From JASGDN01 sp049841275 (GTDB lineage: Bacteria; Chloroflexota; Chloroflexia; Thermomicrobiales; UBA6265): 64,000 nucleotides of DNA. This document shows, in pieces, positions 8,038 through 16,807 of this stretch (position 1 is the first letter of the stretch; every line of letters starts with the position of its first letter). The position numbers and the translations under genes are program-made. The stretch spans positions 1 to 64,000 of the forward strand of contig JASGDN010000075.1 of assembly GCA_049841275.1 (NCBI GenBank), given 5' to 3'. The notes beneath the pieces were generated by a model. That model did not search any database and was not told the DNA's origin. It saw only the letters and a program-made list of their open reading frames with translations.

Positions 8038-8718
8038 ATGACGACGTTCGTACTCGTGCCCGGTGCCTGGCATGGATCATGGACCTTCGAAACGGTCGTT
8101 CCGCTTCTGGAGCGTGCCGGTCACATCGTCCATGCACTGACCTTGACCGGCCTGCGGCCAGATGACGATGATGCGACGGTCGCGTCGGCCAACCTCGATA
8201 CCCACGCCGATGACGTGTTGCGACTCTTCGATCGTGCTCATATCGGCAACGCAACCTTGGTCGGCCACAGCTACGGCGGGATGGTGATCGCCGCCGCGGC
8301 GGATCGTGCGGGTGGGCGGGTCTCACGACTGGTTCATCTCGACGCCTACGTCCCGTGTGATGGCGAGTCGTGCTGGTCGTCAACGACCGAGGCCTTTCGG
8401 CAATCGTTCGTTGCCGGCGCCGCGGACATGGGCTATGCGGTCCGCCCGCCATTTCGCCCTCCAGACGGAGGCGATCCCCGCCGTCGTCCCCATCCCATCG
8501 CCTCGTTGTTGCAGACGGTCCGGCTTACCGGTGCGCACGCTCTGGTCCCGCGCCGCGAGTTCATCTACTGCTCTGGGTGGGAAGACAGCACACCGTTCAC
8601 GAAACTCCGCACTCAGCTCCAGGCCGATCCCGACTGGCAGGTCCACGACATTCCAACTGCCCATAACGCCATGCGTGAGGCCCCGGAAGCGGTGGCTGCG
8701 CTATTGCTCGGTGAGTAA
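8038..8718 (+). CDS. alpha/beta-fold hydrolase
   Basis: A 226-residue hydrolase. The start is ATG 8038, where the family's MTTFVLVPGAWHGSW opening (oxyanion strand HG) begins; the frame is open upstream but not homologous. The nucleophile elbow is GHSYGG with Ser78. The probable catalytic His is in TAHNAMREAPEAVA near the C-terminus, and an Asp follows strand 6. This is the architecture of EstC/hydroxynitrile-lyase-like esterases common in soil bacteria. Substrate unknown. The segment QTEAIP/GGDPRRRPHP is poorly conserved and probably forms the cap. Confidence 0.8.
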   Translation: MTTFVLVPGAWHGSWTFETVVPLLERAGHIVHALTLTGLRPDDDDATVASANLDTHADDVLRLFDRAHIGNATLVGHSYGGMVIAAAADRAGGRVSRLVHLDAYVPCDGESCWSSTTEAFRQSFVAGAADMGYAVRPPFRPPDGGDPRRRPHPIASLLQTVRLTGAHALVPRREFIYCSGWEDSTPFTKLRTQLQADPDWQVHDIPTAHNAMREAPEAVAALLLGE

Positions 8719-8854
8719 ATCACGAATGGTCGACCTACTCGACTTGATGGCTCGTTCGGGGGGGTAAAATGCTGTCACACAATGCCATGCACGCACCACG
8801 ACGAGGCAGCTTCATGCACGGGTGATCGCCGGGGTGCGCGAAAGGAGCACGTCC

Positions 8855-9481
8855 ATGCGTCAGACCCGGCTCTTGCTGTTGTCGTTGGTCGTTGTTCTCG
8901 CATCCATTGAGCTTGCCATGGGGGGCACCATCACCGCATCCTCACCGGCGGGTGACGGATGTGTGATTCAGAACACCTCCACGACCGGAACGCCCGTACC
9001 TGCCGATGGTTGCACCGTCTCCGCCCCTTGGTGGTGGTCCTCGACCTGCGAGCAGACGCCGATCCAGGTGACGCCCTGGACGCCGCCGAAGGACCTGCCG
9101 GACCTCGACGCGTCTTACCAGTCGGCGCCGTGGCTGAAGCTATCATCCGACCAAGGCGATGTGATCGTCATGCTCTGGTTCGGCAACCGACCCGTCCCCG
9201 TCAAACGGTACGCTGATCAGCACGATTTCCAGAATGTCGCCGCTATCACCATCGTCAGCCCGAAACCGATGACGTCAGTTACGCTGGGACTCAAGAGTAT
9301 CTCGGCGCAAATGGAGTACACACTCGACGCAACGCCCAATGCGGAGGCAAGATCGGCGAACGTGTGGGATGTCGAGATGATCAACCCGCCACTTGCTGGC
9401 TGCTGGGACTACACGATCAAAGGCACGACCCAGGACGGCAAGACACTTTCAGCACCGTTCACCTTCGTCGTGACGCAGTAA
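8855..9481 (+). CDS. secreted protein of unknown function
   Basis: A 208-residue protein. The ATG at 8855 is chosen over GTG 8822 because AAAGGAG (8841-8847) precedes it and the product then starts with a signal peptide (MRQTRLLLLSLVVVLASIEL). The mature part has Cys residues around 35, 48, 59 and one near the C-terminus (AGCWDYTIKG), so one or two disulfides are likely. The end, GCWDYTIKGTTQDGKTLSAPF, resembles the last strands of an immunoglobulin-like domain. It shares the GCW motif near its end with the secreted protein at 1062. No family recognised. Confidence 0.6.
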   Translation: MRQTRLLLLSLVVVLASIELAMGGTITASSPAGDGCVIQNTSTTGTPVPADGCTVSAPWWWSSTCEQTPIQVTPWTPPKDLPDLDASYQSAPWLKLSSDQGDVIVMLWFGNRPVPVKRYADQHDFQNVAAITIVSPKPMTSVTLGLKSISAQMEYTLDATPNAEARSANVWDVEMINPPLAGCWDYTIKGTTQDGKTLSAPFTFVVTQ

Positions 9482-9577
9482 GCCTTTCGTCCGACCCCGC
9501 AAACGGGATTCCGGCGGCGGAGGGGTGAATCCGACATCGACCGCAAGGTTGTACGTGGCGTGCGCACCCACTAGCCT

Positions 9578-9625
9578 CATGATGGTGACACCGGAAGCGG
9601 CATCGTGCTTCCGGCCATCATCATG
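9578..9625 (+). promoter_or_regulatory. stem-loop in the ada leader
   Basis: An inner 8-bp stem CCGGAAGC/GCTTCCGG (9591-9598 with 9607-9614) is flanked by outer arms CATGATGG and CCATCATCATG. The structure ends at the ribosome-binding site AAGGA (9626-9630) of ada. It could modulate translation or be the operator for Ada autoregulation; no E. coli-type Ada box is seen. Confidence 0.35.
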
Positions 9626-9638
9626 AAGGATGTCGACC

Positions 9639-10748
9639 ATGCCAGCCCCCGCCCCCCCCGCCGACGCGCCAACCGCATCCCGCTACGCCACGGACGCCGA
9701 CCGCTGGCAAGCCGTCCTCGACCGCGATCCGCAGGCCGACGGCGCGTTCTTCATCTGCGTCCGCACCACCGGCATCTATTGCCGCCCAACCTGCCCGGCC
9801 CGCCGCCCGAACCGCGAGAACGTCTCGTTCACGACCACCCGCGAAGAAGCCCGCCGCACCGGATTCCGTCCCTGCAAGCGCTGCAAACCCGACGACGAGG
9901 CGAGCTTTCCCCAGCGCCAGGCCGAGATGATCGCCCGCGCCTGCGGCCGCCTTGAAACGAGCGAGGAACGCCTCACGCTCGCCGTCCTCGCCGCCGAGTC
10001 CGGTATGAGCCCGTTCCACTTCCACCGCGTCTTCAAGCAGGTCACCGGCCTCACCCCGAAGGCCTACGCGGACGCCCATCGCACCGAGCGCGTCCGCGAC
10101 CGCATGACCGCCGCCGGGAGCGTCACCGCCGCCATCTACGACGCGGGCTACGCGTCCAACGGCCGCTTCTACGAGACATCGGCGCAGACGTTCGGCATGA
10201 CCCCGACCCGCTATCGCGCGGGCGGCGCAGGCACTGTCATCCGGGCGGCCGTTGCGCCGTGCTCGCTCGGATACGTCCTCGTCGGGGCGACGGAAACTGG
10301 GCTCTGCAGCGTCATGCTCGGCGACGATCCGGATCGCCTCCAGCGCCTCCTGCACGACCGCTTCCCTCACGCCGAATTCGCCGGAGAAGATGCGGCCTTC
10401 GCGGACCTCGTCGCCACCGTTGTCGCCCAGATCGAGGAACCCGCCCGCAGCATCGACCTCCCGCTCGACATCCGGGGCACCGCCTTCCAGCAACGCGTCT
10501 GGCAGGCACTCCGGAAGATCCCCGCCGGGCAGACCGCCACCTACAGCGAGATTGCGGCGGCGATCGGCGAACCGAAGGCATCCCGTGCCGTCGCCCAGGC
10601 CTGCGCGAACAACCGGATCGCGGTCGTCATCCCCTGTCACCGCGTCATCGGCAAGGACGGCTCGCTCACCGGCTACGCCTGGGGCACGGAACGCAAACGC
10701 ACCCTCCTCGACCGCGAACGCGCAACGCCCTCGGACGCCAGCGCCTGA
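9639..10748 (+). CDS. ada: Ada: methyl-phosphotriester sensor, AraC-type regulator and O6-methylguanine-DNA methyltransferase
   Basis: A 369-residue protein. ATG 9639 is preferred over ATG 9630 because the AAGGA site overlaps the latter. Domain 1 has the four zinc cysteines C48, C52, C79 and C82 (GIYCRPTC...FRPCKRC), one of which accepts methyl from phosphotriesters. An AraC-type DNA-binding domain (about 95-190) contains SGMSPFHFHRVFKQVTGLTP. The C-terminal alkyltransferase has PCHR with acceptor Cys333. All three activities of the adaptive alkylation response are thus on one chain, as in E. coli Ada. A leader hairpin precedes the gene and a terminator follows. Confidence 0.92.
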   Translation: MPAPAPPADAPTASRYATDADRWQAVLDRDPQADGAFFICVRTTGIYCRPTCPARRPNRENVSFTTTREEARRTGFRPCKRCKPDDEASFPQRQAEMIARACGRLETSEERLTLAVLAAESGMSPFHFHRVFKQVTGLTPKAYADAHRTERVRDRMTAAGSVTAAIYDAGYASNGRFYETSAQTFGMTPTRYRAGGAGTVIRAAVAPCSLGYVLVGATETGLCSVMLGDDPDRLQRLLHDRFPHAEFAGEDAAFADLVATVVAQIEEPARSIDLPLDIRGTAFQQRVWQALRKIPAGQTATYSEIAAAIGEPKASRAVAQACANNRIAVVIPCHRVIGKDGSLTGYAWGTERKRTLLDRERATPSDASA

Positions 10749-10768
10749 CGCCCTCCAACCAGAACGCA

Positions 10769-10806
10769 CGAACGCCACGCCTCCACGAGCGGAAGCGTGG
10801 CGTTCG
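10769..10806 (+). terminator. hairpin terminator after ada
   Basis: A 12-bp stem (10769-10780 with 10795-10806) of CGAACGCCACGC and its complement, 20 bp after the ada stop codon. It also lies just beyond the end of the small minus-strand ORF at 10817, so it may serve both. Confidence 0.75.
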
Positions 10807-10816
10807 ACTACGAAAC

Positions 10817-11035
10817 CTAGCTGTGTCGAACCTCCGGCGTGGAGCCGAAGAGCCGGCGCAGGCCCTCGAACGAGAAACTGCGGAAGAATCCACGCGCCGG
10901 GGTCGAGGTCTCGGCACGATCCGCGAACCGCGGGGGAACAACGCCCTCCGGCTCCTCGATACGGCGCGGCACCCGCGAGCGCAAACGCTCCTGCGAGTAC
11001 TCGGTGAACTGGGGAGAGGTGATGATGTGCATCAT
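10817..11035 (-). CDS. small hypothetical protein
   Basis: A 72-residue frame starting MMHIITSPQFTEYSQERL. An AGAAGGA site lies 8 nt before the ATG at 11035. The product is basic and has a C-terminal amphipathic stretch (GFFRSFSFEGLRRLFG). No relative is recognised. A plus-strand frame covers the same bases but has no ribosome-binding site. The convergent end with ada is marked by a hairpin at 10769. Moderate to low confidence because of length. Confidence 0.4.
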   Translation of the reverse strand: MMHIITSPQFTEYSQERLRSRVPRRIEEPEGVVPPRFADRAETSTPARGFFRSFSFEGLRRLFGSTPEVRHS

Positions 11036-11687
11036 GGAAACAGTCCTTCTGGAACGGTGAACGCAAAAGCCAGATCGATCGACGCACAACCCGGTGCGCA
11101 TCCCCGGCGTCGAAACGGGAAAGGCACATCATGCTTTGGCCCGATATCGTCCCTTCGGACGGACACGGCCAGCACATTCGATTCGGTCCGCCTGGATCTC
11201 GCGGACTACGGTCGCGGGGAAGCGGTCGGCACGGCAGGAGGCCGCACCGGAGTCCGTCGGGTGCTCCGGGGAATCGGCCAGGCCGGAATCGGAGCAGGAC
11301 GGAGAGAAGTCGTTACCGGGACACCCGTCGAGACGGGCGCCGCCTGGCGAGGCCGACGGTAGATCATGGCAGGGACTCCTTGCTGGTCAGCGGACGATAT
11401 GCCGAATCGGCGATATCGTCCGGCACATTCGCGGGTAGGTCGTCGGTTCCCTGCATCGGGATGACACTGGCTTCTGGCATCCGGTCGCGACCACGGCGGC
11501 GACAACCGGAGAAAGCCTCCATTCAGTGTCGCTTTCTATTCTGTAGTATGGATTGTGAAATTGCAAACAAATATGACCGGTCATGCGCATATCGGCATGA
11601 CCGGTCCTGTTACCCGGATACAACTGTATCCAGATCCGCTGGTTCCCGCGAACAGATCGGATGTCTCACCAGCCGGATCCCGGTCAC
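11036..11687. other. 652-bp gap without a recognisable gene; palindromes at its right end
   Basis: I see no coding sequence that looks real. Two copies of ATGACCGGTC are present (11573-11582, extended there to the palindrome ATGACCGGTCAT, and 11597-11606). A short hairpin GGATAC-aact-GTATCC lies at 11616-11631. These sit 57-115 bp past the end of the sugar-permease operon, so they could be a weak terminator or a binding-site cluster for a lost neighbour. Confidence 0.4.
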
Positions 11688-12644
11688 CTAGCCCTTGAGC
11701 GCACCCTCCTGCAGACCCTTCATGTACCACCGCTGCGTCAGCGCGAAGACCAGCAAGCCCGGCGCGATCGCCATGATGTAGACCGCCGCCAGGCGCGGCC
11801 ATGCCCACGCCCCGACTCCGCCCGACGCCGAGGCCAGCACGACCGGCAGCGTCCACTGGCTCTGCTCGTTCATCAGCCGACTCGCGAGCAGGTATTCGCC
11901 CCATGCCGCCACGAAATTGATGATGACCACCACGACCACACCGTTGCGGACGATCGGCAGCATCACCTCCAGCAACATGCGCAGCGGCCCGGCCCCGTCG
12001 ATCTTCGCGGCATCGACCAGGTCCTGCGGCACCGACTGGAAGACACCGCGCATCACGAAGACCGAGATCGCGATGCTGAGCGCCACGTAGGGAAACATCA
12101 GGCCCCAATACTTGTTGATCAGCCCGAACTCCCGCTGCATCTGGAAGATCCCGATGAACGCCGACACGCGCGTCGGAAAGAAGAGCGACGCTACGAACAG
12201 CGCGATCACCAGGCTCTTGCCCGGCGCCCGCAGGAACACGAGCGCGTACCCGGCCAGCACCGCCGCGACCGTCGCCAGCGCCGTCGAGCCCAGCGTGACA
12301 ACGATGCTGTTGACGTAGTTCTGGCGCAACGTCGGCAGTTTCTTCCAGGCGTACTCGTAGTGCGAGAAGTCGAAGCGCTTCGGCCAGATCTCGTTCTGAT
12401 AGGCATCAGGCAACGACTTCACCGAAAGCAGCACCACCCACGCGATCGGGAAGAGGATCGCCAGGCAGACGAGGATGATGACGACATGCTTCAGGATTAC
12501 CCAGAACGGGAAGCGACGCGGCGGCGTGTAAGAGCCCGCAATCTCCTCCTTGGTGCGGAGCGCCTGCTGCGAGGAAACGGCGCCGGTCACCTGATTGACG
12601 ACACGCCCGGTCGCAGATGTCGCGGCGGATGATGTCGATGCCAT
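11688..12644 (-). CDS. sugar ABC transporter permease (MalG-type)
   Basis: A 318-residue inner-membrane permease. The ATG at 12644 is chosen for the GGGAGGA site before it; a longer frame overlaps the upstream permease. Six transmembrane segments are visible, the first at about 45-68. The cytoplasmic EAA loop, which contacts the ATPase, is in PQDLVDAAKIDGAGPLRMLLEVMLPIVRNG. It is the last gene of a three-gene operon after the binding protein and the other permease (11-bp gap). No ATPase gene is nearby, so a shared MsmK-like ATPase elsewhere is likely. The sugar is unknown. Confidence 0.88.
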   Translation of the reverse strand: MASTSSAATSATGRVVNQVTGAVSSQQALRTKEEIAGSYTPPRRFPFWVILKHVVIILVCLAILFPIAWVVLLSVKSLPDAYQNEIWPKRFDFSHYEYAWKKLPTLRQNYVNSIVVTLGSTALATVAAVLAGYALVFLRAPGKSLVIALFVASLFFPTRVSAFIGIFQMQREFGLINKYWGLMFPYVALSIAISVFVMRGVFQSVPQDLVDAAKIDGAGPLRMLLEVMLPIVRNGVVVVVIINFVAAWGEYLLASRLMNEQSQWTLPVVLASASGGVGAWAWPRLAAVYIMAIAPGLLVFALTQRWYMKGLQEGALKG

Positions 12645-12655
12645 CGTATTCCTCC

Positions 12656-13609
12656 CTAATCCCGCGACCGGAAGAGATAGAACATCCCCACCACCACAAC
12701 CAGCATCGCCAGCGCACCGATCCAGCCGATCGCCGCCGCATAGCCCTGTCGCCATTCGCCGGTGACGAAGGCCGTCTCCCACATGTAGACCGTCCACGTA
12801 TAGGTCGGGCTGGTGCGGTTGAACCCACCGACGATCAGGTACTCATCGATCACGGCCATCGCCGAACCGAACCGCACCACCACCAGTACCAGGATGACCG
12901 GCAGCAGGCGCGGCACCACGATGTTCCACCACAAGCGCACCTCGCTGGCGCCATCCAGCCGCGCTGCCTCGATCAGGTCGTGCGGAATCGCCGCCAGCCC
13001 GGCAATGAAGAACATCGTGTGATACCCGATGCCCCACCACCATTCCATGAACGCAATCGAGAAGAAGACCAGATGTGGATCGCCCAGCCACTGCGGCTGG
13101 TCCCGGATCGTATAGAAGTGGAAGACATCGACCAGGAAATAGTTGATCGGCCCGATATAGAGATCGTAGAGCCACTTCCAGAGCACGAACACGAGCGGCC
13201 CCGGGATCATCGCCGGGATCAGCAGGATGACGCGATAGATGCCCGCGATCTTGCCGTTCCGCACGCGATCGACCAGGGTGGCCACCACGAGCGGAATGAG
13301 GATCATCCCCGGCACGAACAGCAGGGTGAAAATCGCGGCACGCTTCATCCCCTGCCAGACGAGGTCGTCGCTGAACGCCTCGCGGAAGTTCGCGAGACCC
13401 ACCCAGCCAGTTGGCAAGCCGAACACAGTCGTCGTGGAGTTCGGATTCAGGAACCGGAAATCGGTGAAGCTGTACCAAGCAACGAGGATCACCGGCCACA
13501 GTTGCCAGAGGACGAAGAATGCCACCGCCGGCAACAGGAAGAGCCAGCTCCCGAGGGCCTCGCCGATGCGCGTGCCCCGACGACGGGGCGCCGTCGATAC
13601 GTATGCCAT
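12656..13609 (-). CDS. sugar ABC transporter permease (MalF-type)
   Basis: A 317-residue permease with six transmembrane segments, the first at about 23-45 (LFLLPAVAFFVLWQLWPVIL). The EAA loop PHDLIEAARLDGASEVRLWWNIVVPRLLP is intact. It lies between the binding-protein gene (177 bp upstream, with an intercistronic hairpin) and the MalG-type permease. It would form the heterodimeric channel with that partner. Confidence 0.88.
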   Translation of the reverse strand: MAYVSTAPRRRGTRIGEALGSWLFLLPAVAFFVLWQLWPVILVAWYSFTDFRFLNPNSTTTVFGLPTGWVGLANFREAFSDDLVWQGMKRAAIFTLLFVPGMILIPLVVATLVDRVRNGKIAGIYRVILLIPAMIPGPLVFVLWKWLYDLYIGPINYFLVDVFHFYTIRDQPQWLGDPHLVFFSIAFMEWWWGIGYHTMFFIAGLAAIPHDLIEAARLDGASEVRLWWNIVVPRLLPVILVLVVVRFGSAMAVIDEYLIVGGFNRTSPTYTWTVYMWETAFVTGEWRQGYAAAIGWIGALAMLVVVVGMFYLFRSRD

Positions 13610-13642
13610 AGCCTCGCCTCGTGCAGCATGGGAACGACGGAC

Positions 13643-13680
13643 GATGTGGGGATCGAGCGACGGCGCGCCCGATCCCCATC
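13643..13680 (-). promoter_or_regulatory. intercistronic stem-loop between binding-protein and permease genes
   Basis: An imperfect hairpin in which an ATGTGGGGATCG arm pairs with CGATCCCCAT (one bulge). It lies in the 177-bp gap between the solute-binding protein stop and the first permease. Such structures commonly stabilise or terminate part of the transcripts so that the binding protein is made in excess. Confidence 0.45.
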
Positions 13681-13786
13681 GACCGGAAATCGTGAGAACG
13701 GCAGTGCGCTTCCCGAAGCATCAAGGGGACCAGCCCCAGCACTCATCGGCCGGCACGCGGCAGGATGGGCGCTCTTCGCATCCGCG

Positions 13787-15196
13787 CTAGCTGGCCGGCG
13801 TCGCCGACCCGGTCTTCTTCAACTCCTCGTTCACGGCATCCCACGCCTTGGTCAGCGCGGTCTTCGCGTCCGACTCCTTGCCGGAGAGATAGTCGACGTA
13901 GAACGGCGCCGCCACGTTGAACTGGGTGATGCTCAGCGGCGTCGGATGGATGGCGCTGGCATTGGGCAGGCTCTTCCAGACATCGGTCGCCCACGGGTTC
14001 GCCGTCAGCCAGTCGGGCGGGGTCGTCTCGTACTCGGCCCAGATCGACTTCAGCACCGGAAGCTGTCCGACGGCCGGGATGCCGTTATCGGGATCGCCCG
14101 CCACCGACTCCTTCCAGATGCGCTCGTCGGTCGTGATCGCCTTCATGTAGTCGGCAGCCTGCTGCTTGTTCACGCCGTACTTGAAGAGCACCGCACCGGT
14201 GTCCCAGAAGACGGTGCCGCCAGCTCCGCCCTCGACCTTCGGCAGCGGACCGAGCCCCAGCTTCGTCGGATCGGGCCACGTCGCCGCGCGCTGGATCGGC
14301 GCGTTCTGGTACTTCACCCAATAGCCGACCTGCTGGCCGGTGAACGCGGCATCGTCCGGACCGACACCATCGACGCCGCCCTCGTTGAGCACGTCCGGAT
14401 TCGCCAGCTCGGTCAGCTGCTTCATGATCTCCAGCGCCTGCACGGCGGCGTCGGAGTTCCAGAGGAAGAGGCCGGTCTCCTTGTCATAGACATCGGTACT
14501 GATCGAATGGGTGATCGGCACCAGCGACCGCCAGGCGTGGAAGTCGAACGTAACGCCGAACGGCGCAGCGCCGGAATCCTGGACCTTCTTCGCATTCGCG
14601 ACCAGGTCGTCCCATGTCGCCGGGGCCGTCTTCGGATCGAGCCCGGCCTTTTCCACGAAGTCGCTGTTCCAGGCATCGACAATGATGTCGAGCAGGAATG
14701 GCCAGACGTAGAACTTGCCGTCGTACGTACCCTCCGCCTTGATCGATTCCGGGATGTCATCCAGGAATCCTTCCGGCAGGTAGGAATCCCACGGCTCGAT
14801 CGCGCCGGAGTTCGCCAGTGCGATCATCTCGAGGAACGGCGTGACGCCGATGTACATGTCCCAGGTGGACGTCTGGTCGCGCGCCTCCTGCACGAAACGC
14901 TCGATGCCGAACCCCTGGGTAGGCGCGACCTCCGCCTTCAGCGGAAAGGTCTTGTTGAAATCCTCGTTGACCGTATTCAGGGCTGGGTGAAGGTTGACGA
15001 TCCAGTCGTAGTACGTGACCGAAAGCGTCCCTTCCTCAGACGCCAGAGCGCTGCGCATGCCGCCGAGGTTGGCCAGCGACATGGCGACCGGGGCGGAAAT
15101 ACCGATGGCGGCCGCACGGCGCAGGATGTCGCGGCGGCTGGCTTTGCCCTGAAGGGCATCGGCGAAGAGTTCGCGAGCACGAGGATTGTCTACCAC
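13787..15196 (-). CDS. extracellular solute-binding protein, family 1 (sugar ABC transporter)
   Basis: A 469-residue binding protein. The leader has a Tat-like motif SRRDILRRAAAIGISAPVAM at about 20-39, followed by a short h-region and ALASEEG at the cleavage site. The body carries family-1 signatures such as TWDDLVANAKKVQDSG and a C-terminal LSGKESDAKTALTKAWDAVN helix. It would deliver sugar or an oligosaccharide to the two permeases encoded downstream. The CoA-transferase gene is divergent across a 322-bp gap. Confidence 0.9.
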   Translation of the reverse strand: MVDNPRARELFADALQGKASRRDILRRAAAIGISAPVAMSLANLGGMRSALASEEGTLSVTYYDWIVNLHPALNTVNEDFNKTFPLKAEVAPTQGFGIERFVQEARDQTSTWDMYIGVTPFLEMIALANSGAIEPWDSYLPEGFLDDIPESIKAEGTYDGKFYVWPFLLDIIVDAWNSDFVEKAGLDPKTAPATWDDLVANAKKVQDSGAAPFGVTFDFHAWRSLVPITHSISTDVYDKETGLFLWNSDAAVQALEIMKQLTELANPDVLNEGGVDGVGPDDAAFTGQQVGYWVKYQNAPIQRAATWPDPTKLGLGPLPKVEGGAGGTVFWDTGAVLFKYGVNKQQAADYMKAITTDERIWKESVAGDPDNGIPAVGQLPVLKSIWAEYETTPPDWLTANPWATDVWKSLPNASAIHPTPLSITQFNVAAPFYVDYLSGKESDAKTALTKAWDAVNEELKKTGSATPAS

Positions 15197-15253
15197 TGGG
15201 AATACTCCAAGCGCGAAACGAGCGAATGAAGACCTGGACCCGGTGCAATTGTG

Positions 15254-15268
15254 CCGACATCATGTCGG
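15254..15268. promoter_or_regulatory. inverted repeat upstream of the sugar-transporter operon
   Basis: CCGACAT-c-ATGTCGG is a perfect 7-bp inverted repeat around one base, 58 bp upstream of the binding-protein start. It is a candidate operator for a sugar-responsive regulator; no regulator gene is adjacent. The rest of 15197-15518 holds only the CoA-transferase ribosome-binding site. Confidence 0.4.
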
Positions 15269-15518
15269 ATCATCGTGGCCACGCATGGGCGTTGTCAACA
15301 ACCCCGTACCGTCTCGTTTGCCGTCCGTACTCCCCGAATGTGCCAGCCGCACAAGCACGGGCACGTTCCGGCTGGCATATCGGCGACCGTAGCGCAGCGA
15401 GGCCCGATCCCATCACGGCCAAGGTCCTCATAGCCACCACCTCGCTCGCATGGACGGTCGGCGGTATGATCTCTCGATCATGAGCACCTTCGCTCCCGAC
15501 CCCGAAAGGAATCCCTCG

Positions 15519-16778
15519 ATGACGCTGCCCCCTGCCAGCGATGCTGCCCCTCGCCCCATGCCGCTCGATGGCGTCCGCGTGCTCGACCTCACTCGCGTCA
15601 TGACCGGCCCCTACGCTGCGATGATGCTCGGCGACCTCGGCGCGGATGTCGTCAAGATCGAGCAGCCCGGCAAGGGCGACGACACCCGCCATTGGGGACC
15701 GCCCTTCATCGACGGCGAGGCGTCCTACTTCCTGACGGTGAACCGCAACAAGCGTTCACTCGCTCTCGATCTCAAGCACCCGCGCGGCAAGGAAATCCTC
15801 TGGAAGCTGATCGCAGACGCCGATGTGCTGCTGGAGAACTTCTCGCCCGGCACGATGGCGCGTCTCGGCTTCGGGCAGGAGGACGTGCTGGCGCGCTTCC
15901 CCTCGCTCGTCTACGCATCCATCTCCGGGTTCGGCCAGTCCGGTCCCAGCGGCCACCGCACCGCCTACGATCTCATCGTGCAGGGCATGAGCGGCATGAT
16001 GAGCGTCACCGGCCCAGATGGCGGCATGCCGACCAAGCTCGGCGTCCCGATCGCCGACATCGCCGGCGGCATGTTCGCCGCCTACGCCATCATGGGCGCG
16101 CTCTTCGCCCGCGAACGCGATCCGGAACGACGCGGCCAGTACGTCGATACCACCATGCTCGGCGGCCAGGTCGCCCTGCTCACCTATCAGGCCGGCATCT
16201 GGTTCACCACCGGCGAGGTGCCTCGCCCGCTCGGCAATCGTCACCCGATTATCACGCCCTACGACACCTTCGCCACGCAGGACGGCTACGTGAACATCGC
16301 GGTCGGCAACGACGCGATCTGGCAACGCTTCTGCGCCGCACTCGGCCTTGCAGACGCCGCCGTCGATCCCCGCTTCACGACGAATGCCGACCGGTGCGCC
16401 CACCGCGACGAGGTCTACGCCGTGGTGAACGAGGCCTTCTCGACGTGGCCGACAGAGGACCTGGTCGCGCTGCTGGACCGTGCATCCGTCCCCTGCGGCC
16501 CGATCCACGACGTGGAGCAGGTCTTCAACGACCCGCAGGTCCACCATCAGGACCTCGTGATGGACCTTCCGCACGCCACCCTCGGCGAGGTCCGCGTGAC
16601 AGGCATGCCCTACCACTTCCACGGCACGCCGCTCTCGCCACGCCACGGCCCGCCGGTGCTGGGCGAGCACAGCGCAGAGATCCTGCGCGGGCTGGACTAC
16701 ACGGAAGACGAGATTGCCGCGATTCTCGCCGACCGCGCCGCCGTGCAGGCCAACCTCCCAAGTGAGCAATCGATGTAG
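15519..16778 (+). CDS. CaiB/BaiF-type (class III) CoA-transferase
   Basis: A 419-residue family III CoA-transferase. ATG 15519 is chosen over ATG 15480 because GAAAGGA (15504-15510) precedes it at good spacing. The conserved opening is LDGVRVLDLTRVMTGPYAAMMLGDLGADVVKIEQP. The catalytic Asp is expected at D151 in HRTAYDLIVQ. Downstream are GNRHPIITPYDTF and the C-terminal VPCGPIHDVEQVFNDPQV region. The enzyme moves CoA between carboxylic acids; the acids cannot be told from sequence and no acyl-CoA pathway gene is adjacent. Confidence 0.88.
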   Translation: MTLPPASDAAPRPMPLDGVRVLDLTRVMTGPYAAMMLGDLGADVVKIEQPGKGDDTRHWGPPFIDGEASYFLTVNRNKRSLALDLKHPRGKEILWKLIADADVLLENFSPGTMARLGFGQEDVLARFPSLVYASISGFGQSGPSGHRTAYDLIVQGMSGMMSVTGPDGGMPTKLGVPIADIAGGMFAAYAIMGALFARERDPERRGQYVDTTMLGGQVALLTYQAGIWFTTGEVPRPLGNRHPIITPYDTFATQDGYVNIAVGNDAIWQRFCAALGLADAAVDPRFTTNADRCAHRDEVYAVVNEAFSTWPTEDLVALLDRASVPCGPIHDVEQVFNDPQVHHQDLVMDLPHATLGEVRVTGMPYHFHGTPLSPRHGPPVLGEHSAEILRGLDYTEDEIAAILADRAAVQANLPSEQSM

Positions 16779-16807
16779 CATAGTCCGGATGAGGTCGCTC
16801 GAAGCCC

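Noticed and set aside
9621..11177. 518-codon minus-strand ORF over ada
   Set aside because: Ada on the plus strand has all catalytic motifs; the antisense product has none.
11573..11631. ATGACCGGTC repeats and a GGATAC hairpin as a regulatory region
   Set aside because: They lie downstream of the permease operon with no gene start nearby, so an operator role is not supported; kept only as a note on the gap.
13239..13790. 183-codon plus-strand ORF across the permease 5' end
   Set aside because: Basic, motif-free product antisense to a permease; no ribosome-binding site.
12617..15229. 870-codon plus-strand ORF antisense to the sugar ABC transporter operon
   Set aside because: The product is Arg/His/Asp-rich with no domain. 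The opposite strand encodes clear permeases and a binding protein in the matching codon phase, which creates long antisense frames in high-GC DNA.
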